Shown piece by piece: positions 57,873-64,000 of a DNA stretch of 64,000 nt; within the stretch, counting starts at the first letter, position 1; every line of letters begins with the position of its first letter. This DNA comes from Trichuris trichiura (Eukaryota; Nematoda; Enoplea; Trichinellida; Trichuridae). The DNA is taken from positions 4,216,001 to 4,280,000 of the forward strand of contig JBAJFE010000005.1 of the NCBI GenBank assembly GCA_037903355.1, written 5' to 3'. The notes under the pieces were generated by a model. The model did not search any database. It had not been told where the DNA came from and worked only from the letters and a program-made list of their open reading frames with translations. The position numbers were made by a program, and so were the translations under genes.

Positions 57873-60800
57873 ATGAATGACCCATTGGTTGCAGCCAGAT
57901 GGCTAACCGAATTGGTAGCCGCACTGTACGACAAAAAACCGCAGCGCAATGACCTGCCGCCATGTCCCGTCGAGTATCTGCCGTATTTTCACGGCTGCCT
58001 TTCCACGCAAGAAGCGGAGAGACGGCTGGAAAGGCCAAACGACTTTTTAATTTTTCTCAACAAAACCGATGACCTGAAGCCAACGGTATTGGTTAAGGCG
58101 GACAACGGGGAGAATTGTCAAGTGCCGATTCAACGGAATGACTGTGGAGTCTATTGGATCGATGAAAACGACACCGTTGCCGAGTATCGTAGCATAGAAC
58201 CGCTCATAAGAAGTTACGCCTTCACGAACAAAAAGTTAGAGGTAAGTAGACAGACATGGAATTCTCTAAACCTATCAAAACGGATACTGACAACCATTCC
58301 ACAAATAATCTACTCCAACAGAGCCTATAGATTGCCAAAAAGTTCTAGCATTCACGAGACGGATATTAGGCGAACAAAATTTTTCGTTGAGTCAAAGCCT
58401 TGAATATAAGACTGTTTTTGATTGTTTAAAATGTGAAATTCCTTCATATTATTCTAACACTTCTGTAAGCTGACAAAGCCAAACTTACTGTAAGCTAACA
58501 CGCGTCGAGACCCTTCACTTTTGCAGCTAAAGAGAAAAAAATTCTCCAAGGCGAAACAGCTTAAGTCAGTCTTGCTTCCTTAGGGCAAGCAAATAACCTA
58601 CCGTAACTGACTAAATACAAGTTCGTTCACAAAATGCGGCCGTCCTGTTTTGCCCTAGCCGAAGCGTAGTATTTATACTTAGGTAATAGCAGAACAGGAT
58701 GGTCGGAACATTTTTGAATATGTACTTGCATTTTATGGGTTACTGTAGATTGTTTTCGAAGACAAGATGCGACAAAATATCGCAAAAACATTAAGCAAGT
58801 CACCTTTTAAAAGCACACAATCTGTTTTCTGACAATTTCAACCGATTTCAAACAGTCGCTCTGCGCGGCGGTGAGCAGCTTTTACGACGAAACGGGAAAT
58901 TTAACGGCAACGATTACTTAAGACAACAATAGTTCGAAAAGTTTCGGTTTAGCAATATGGGGAATAAGTGAAAACAAAACCATAATTACTCTTTCTAAAG
59001 AATACAAAATCATCGTTTGAAAGTTTTATCTGCTCGATTGCTTCCGCAAACTAAACAGAAACAGTTAAACAAAAATAAAAAAAAAGTATTTCAAAAGAAA
59101 ATATTCAAAGCATGGTCCAAGTTGTCCTTGTTTGCGCAACTGAAATGGAGATACGAGCAATCGCGAGAAAACGTTAATAAAGCACGCTTGGTAAAATATA
59201 AAAATTATAAAGAAGATGAGTTGTATACAGAAGTCCCGCTATGAGAAGAGGCTTATACTAAACGGCTTCGTATACCTAATAATAATAAACTCTACCTGAA
59301 AATCATTTAGCCATCCGTTACTGTACAAAAATTACCTCTACAACATCTCCATGATTTAATGTAACTTAGTTTGCTACAAATGCTTTACTAAATTGACTGT
59401 TAGAAATACTGTTATAGCTAAAATATTTTTTGCGTCATCACCGAGCTTATTCAAGGTCACGAAAATTATGGCGAACCGAGAACAGATCGTTTCAGTTTCC
59501 ATTCGACATGAAGCAATAAATAGGATGGTTACATAGAATAAAACTGCTAAACTCCACCAAAAGTTCTGCTTTTGCCTCTACTTAAGGATTTATAGCGCAA
59601 GGTGTGGCGAACCAAAGACTAAAATGTGAAATTCAAAGCAAAGTGCTTTTCACTTTAATCTCGCTACACAATGCGACTGCTTAATTAAAAAACCTAATAG
59701 GTATTCAACGTCAGAGTTTCAAAGCTGTTTACTAAACTTAACGCTTTAAAAACAGGCATTGGTGCACTTACCAGAAGTATCCCTGTCTGCTATCCTGTCG
59801 CGGATAGGTTGCTGACCAAAGAAGCTTGACAAAAGGCTAGAGTAGAAAAAAATAATTCGGCGTTGTCCTCTAGAAACTAAAACAGTTACCACACAGAAAT
59901 TTCCACGCCATTAATCATACGGTATTAGAACGCAGGTACGCTACACCTCGTAGCATTAACTGATCTCTTGGAAAGCAATAAATTTGCATGCTCTTAATGC
60001 AAAATCATTGAATATAGAAGAGAACATTTCCCAAACGAAATGCTCAGCTTAGCTGCAATTTTTCTTTTGTTTTCACTTCCAACAAGCTTTGGTCAAATAA
60101 GCTCGCGATAATTGCGACAACCGAAAGCAGATTTTCCATTTTACGCAAGGTTAAGGAAAAGAATGGGCCACTTTTATTTGATGCGCAAATATGCACGTAG
60201 GCTGCATTGGCAACATCTTTAATTAAGCTTCTTTAGAGCGATCAAAAGCTGCTCTGCCGTCTGTCAAATCCGGTCTACGCGCCAGAAGTTATTGATTGCG
60301 TAAAGCTGGAGCAATCTGAAACGCTGTCCTATCAATATTCACAATTGGAAGAGGAAAAATTGATAGACGTTCTGAGGAAGGACGGCGACTTTCTGTTGCA
60401 AGTAGATCCGACCGTAAAGAGCAGACTCCTTCTTCGCATCATGTGGAACAAAACGGCGCGTTCAATTCCCGTTCGGCTCAACTCCGCGAACCAGTTGTAC
60501 CCGTTGCCTTATGGTTCAGTCGATGAACCAATCGAGCATGTCGACTGCTTGGATGAACTCGTTAAGTCGCATGTACGATGTCAGATACCCCTCAAAGGAG
60601 CTTTGTTAAGAACGCCAATTGCATTCGGAAAGTACGATCAGCGAGGGATCGGCGAAAATGCAATTAAGAATGAAAATACGGTTCCAACGGAGGAAATGTG
60701 GCAAGCGGTGAAAAGACGCAACGAAGCGGGCAGCCGCCTGAGGAGTTGGCGCGCCCCAAGACCTCTCCAGTGTTTGCCTTACTACCACGGCACTATGTTC

Positions 60801-61543
60801 CCCGAAGAGGCGGAAGATCTACTAAAATTCGATGGTCAGTTTTTGCTATACTCCGACAAAAGCAACGGAGCACTTATGGTAGCTGCTTGCAAGCACTTTT
60901 TTGGAACCGAAACAAAGGTGCACAGAGAAATTAGGAAAAGTTCTCGCGAGAAATATTTTTACATAAAAAGCTATGACAAAAAGTTGAAATACACAACGGC
61001 CGAAGATCTTGTACTTTATTACCTTACGTACAGTATACCGCTCGAAGTAAGCTGCTTGGAAATGAGCTCGCTTTACTTCATTGTTCATTTACGTCGCGAT
61101 TATTTTAGGGCAACGACAAAGCATTGGAAAAGAGAACAAACGAATCGGTTATATTCAATGAACCAGTGGTCAATCTCCAACTGGCACGACATGTGTTGCT
61201 GGAACCCGTTGCTAACATGCAAGATCTAATGTACTGCTACTCGTCGATAGATGACGAAACAGCCAATGGACTGCTGCGTCAAGAAGGCGATTATTTGCTC
61301 AGGGTTCAATGTAATGGTCAGCTGCTCATCAGCGTCAAATGGGACGGTCAGGTGCACAACTTAGACGCCCCTGAGAGTAACGACCTCGGGATGTATACGT
61401 TGCCAAGAAGCGACGCCTCTTATCCACCGGAAGAGGTATCCAATTTGGATGAATATGTCAAATCGATGGTAGTTCACCAAATTCCCTGGAGAGGCGTAGT
61501 CCTACGAAGGGCGATAACTAAAACGGAAACCGTCACTTGCTAA
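57873..61543 (+). CDS. Tandem four-SH2-domain protein without kinase
   Basis: Three exons (57873-58241, 60237-61046, 61109-61543) give 537 residues. Four SH2-like domains follow one another: A1 at about 38-123 (YFHGCLSTQEAERRL, NDFLIF), B1 at about 157-251 (EEEKLIDVLRKDGDFLLQ, VDCLDELVKSH), A2 at about 305-393 (YYHGTMFPEEAEDLL, GQFLLY) and B2 at about 435-529 (DDETANGLLRQEGDYLLR). Both B domains end like Fps/Fes/Fer SH2 domains (KGALLRTPI and RGVVLRRAI; Fes has SGVVLHRAV). No kinase, FCH or SH3 part is visible. The phosphotyrosine-binding Arg of FLVR is Phe61, Gln178 and Tyr328 in the first three and is kept only as Arg458 in B2. Introns fall at the same place after A1 and A2, so the A-B unit was duplicated with its intron. 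It is likely an adaptor or decoy. Start chosen at the first Met in frame. Confidence 0.75.
58638..58708. repeat. MITE-like inverted repeat in SH2-gene intron 1
   Basis: ggccgtcctgtt near 58638 and aacaggatggtcgg near 58693 are imperfect inverted ends. The opening block tcctgttttgcc is shared with the element at 47150-47295. Confidence 0.5.
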
Positions 61544-64000
61544 CCAGCACGTGTACGTCAGTATGCCTTCGTATGTAATTTTCAACGATAATCAAATGAC
61601 TCATCACCGCTTTACTTAAAACAGTCTACGATCAGACGGCACATAGTTGACACGTAACGAAACCTAGAACGCGAAGGTATACTGATTCTTAACGGTGCGT
61701 TTTCTTTCCATTAGGTGGCGCTAGTGAAGCTCCGATGTCCTTATTTGTACATAAAGTTTGAAAGTTGGACGCTTAGCGCATTCGAAGGCAACAAGCGCGA
61801 AGAAATAAAAAAAACCAAAAGTTTTCTGAGGTTCTGCCGTGCCAAATTTTGCTGGTGCGGTACCGTCTCCGCGTGACGACAATTTCAGCCGACGAAAAGA
61901 GAACTTTTTCGGGAAATGTCGCACACACTGCTTGTCTATGGGCTCTGCCGATGAACGCGTTATAGGGAACAGAAACTTTCATAAAAGCGCAAGTGCGACC
62001 GCGCACATTCGGATATGTACAAGCGCATGATGAGACTACTGCCTACGAGCAGCATATGAATGAGAAAATGATCGACTTTGTTGCCACCCAAATTGGAGGG
62101 AAAAAACAATAATCAACGGAACGACCAAGGCATGAACGTGCTTGGTACTACTCAACGAAGAACGAACGTCTTTCAAACGTTCGACAGGCAATCGATTGGA
62201 AAAGTTTGCTTATAAATGTTGAATGAAGCTGCCCTAATGCCAATGTCCAAACCGGCGGAGTGTAGGCTAGGCGGTTGAAGCGGAATAAGTCGTTCATTTC
62301 TTAGTCGTCGAAACTATTCAACATCCGCTAACGTCTTGGACAAGCAGCAACAAAAATACCGCGCGCGCTCAACTTTTCAAGGAGGTTCATTCCGTGACAG
62401 CAATGAAAAGGCACTTGGCGGCAAAGGCGACTTGTCACACAAGGGATTCAATGGAGTACAATTAACTACGGGCACTGACTTTTTTCCTTGATTGATTGCA
62501 ACGCATCGCTCGGCGCTCCGACGAATGCAATCTCTCCAAGGAAAGGAATGAATGACGTCTATGCCGACATGGCAGTCATGTGATATGTAAATTTGGCTCC
62601 GAATGGCATTTGTTGCGCATTGTTCTTTTTGGAAACGTCGCAACAACAATAGGCTAAAATTCCGCGCCGACCAAAGCGCCTATCCAAAAACAGCAACTTG
62701 AAACCCGCCGAATTCTTTCCTACTTTATTAAGTTGGACCGAACATAGCGCGCGGCGCTTCGCGCGATGTCAATCATTTAGCGGAGAGTCAATGTGACAAA
62801 AGAGATCCCAATCGAATGGCATTAACTTTGAGTACATTTTTTGGCAAGAAGTCGCACGCACAGTGCGTAAGGCTTTAGCGTTTGCCGCCGAAAATTTCAG
62901 CTTCAATTGCAAGTTAATTTCGTTGACGCAAACAGGCAGTGCATAGCGCGTTTCGCCATTTCGTCTTTTTGACGCATTTCAAAATTGGCATTTCGAGCTA
63001 ACCAACGCTCAAAAGCTTTGCTCGTTTTGGTTGAAGGCTTAAGCGCATTGGCGCGAAAGGATTATTCGGCAAATGGTCGTCGGCTCGTTTCCGGCTTTTG
63101 TTGCAGCTAAAGGGAGTAGCAACAATTGCGTTGAAGTAACGTGACTTCTTGCTTTTGTTGACGTCAACCTTTGCGCACCCAATGCGTATGCGCCCGTGCC
63201 ATTCAAAACCAAGTCGAAGAAGTAAACAAACCCGCACTGACAACTATTCAACATTATCTAACGTTAAGGACGCCCAAAGCTATGGCAACCTTGTTTGTTA
63301 CCACCTTTCTTAAAATGTTGAAACAGCAGCCGTACGTTGCGTTGCTTAGTTCGACACCGAGCGACATATACAGGCAAAGAGTGACCTTCCCGCCGCGATG
63401 CTTTAGCCTATTTTAAGAGGAAAGGAATAAGGCCGCGCGGCAAAGTTTTTCCCGGCACAGCAGAGTCGTTCGAGCCCCCGCGGGTAAACAGATTGGGCGC
63501 AAACGAATTTTCTTCTTCTTCTTCTTCTCCTCTCTACGTCAATGAAGATCGATTGTCCCTTTAGCCAAAAACGTAAAAGGATACTGACCAACCAGGCACC
63601 TCGTCGATTGGCTGACACTGACGAGGTTGTGTTGTGTACCTGCGAGTCAGTTTTCCCAATCAAGGTGTCGCCACAATCGCTCACCCGTCGACTATTCAAG
63701 CGAGACGCTGTTTGTTCGAAATCATAATCGTTCCTGCCGCAGCGTCCGTCGCCTGGACGCAGCACCGTTGCAAGCGTCAGCGGGTCCTCAAACCGTTCGC
63801 CGTAAACAGATCGAAGCCCAAAGTGAGTATGTTATTTTCGTTTTTCTCCTTACGAGTGGGTAGCAGGGACGGTTTGGGTTCGTTGTCGCTTGGCAAAAAT
63901 TCCGCCCTCGCGAAGTTGAAGTTGTAGGTTTGCGCGCTGACAAAGATATGCAAATAATGGCTACGACTGCTAACGCGTCTTTGGGTGCTGTTTTCCATTA
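61544..64000. other. Intergenic, no supported gene
   Basis: About 2.4 kb follow the SH2 gene. A TTC-rich run lies at 63510-63530. Open frames here (such as the 120-codon minus-strand frame at 63403-63765) are Arg/Ser-rich readings of simple sequence and lack motifs. The right edge could include 5' sequence of a gene beyond the window. Confidence 0.4.

Noticed and set aside
57712..58038. 108-codon minus-strand frame
   Set aside because: It is antisense to the first SH2 exon and its upstream region, with no features of its own.
63403..63765. 120-codon minus-strand frame with a poly-Arg run
   Set aside because: The Arg run comes from a TTC simple repeat; no family motif and no splice support.

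Overview
This window looks like nuclear DNA from a small-genome invertebrate. Almost every recognisable gene is split by very short introns, mostly 45-60 nt with GT..AG ends, and the proteins are animal housekeeping proteins. I favour a nematode. The reasons are the intron style and a multi-SH2 protein whose domains end like Fps/Fes/Fer SH2 domains, a family known to be strongly expanded in nematodes. The phylum is an inference, not something I could test. There is no bacterial or CRISPR content.

Layout. Bases 1-15,000 are gene-poor. They hold a foldback element between 13-bp direct repeats (697-952), a 35-bp-arm hairpin next to a TAA microsatellite (2947-3114), and one clear gene: an intronless secreted DAN/gremlin-type cystine-knot protein (8891-9697, minus). 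From about 15.4 kb genes are dense: a mitochondrial-type single-pass membrane protein (+), an unrecognised 139-residue protein (+), DDX24 helicase (-), mitochondrial ribosomal protein mRpS35 (+, head-to-head with DDX24), RBM25 (-), tRNA-splicing endonuclease subunit TSEN34 (-), phosphatidylserine synthase (-), prefoldin subunit 6 (+), cystinosin (-), mitochondrial processing peptidase alpha (-), an unresolved spliced gene (-), a cysteine-rich single-pass receptor-like protein (-), a heterotrimeric G protein alpha subunit (-), UTP14 (-) and a kinase-less protein with four degenerate SH2 domains (+). About 3.4 kb upstream of the G-alpha gene, and the last 2.4 kb of the window, show no gene I can support.

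How the genes relate. Most are independent housekeeping functions: rRNA processing (DDX24, UTP14), splicing and tRNA processing (RBM25, TSEN34), mitochondria (mRpS35, MPP-alpha and probably the gene at 15.4 kb), lipid synthesis (PTDSS), lysosomal cystine export (CTNS) and protein folding (PFDN6). I see no operon-like set. The signalling genes (gremlin-like ligand antagonist, G-alpha, orphan receptor-like protein, tetra-SH2 protein) are the lineage-variable part.

I assembled exon models by hand, requiring splice dinucleotides, reading-frame continuity and alignment to remembered family features. For the named genes the exon lengths sum to an exact multiple of three. The most unusual items are the tetra-SH2 protein with three lost FLVR arginines, two GC-AG introns, a probable 30-nt intron (or in-frame stop) in TSEN34, and several foldback repeats.
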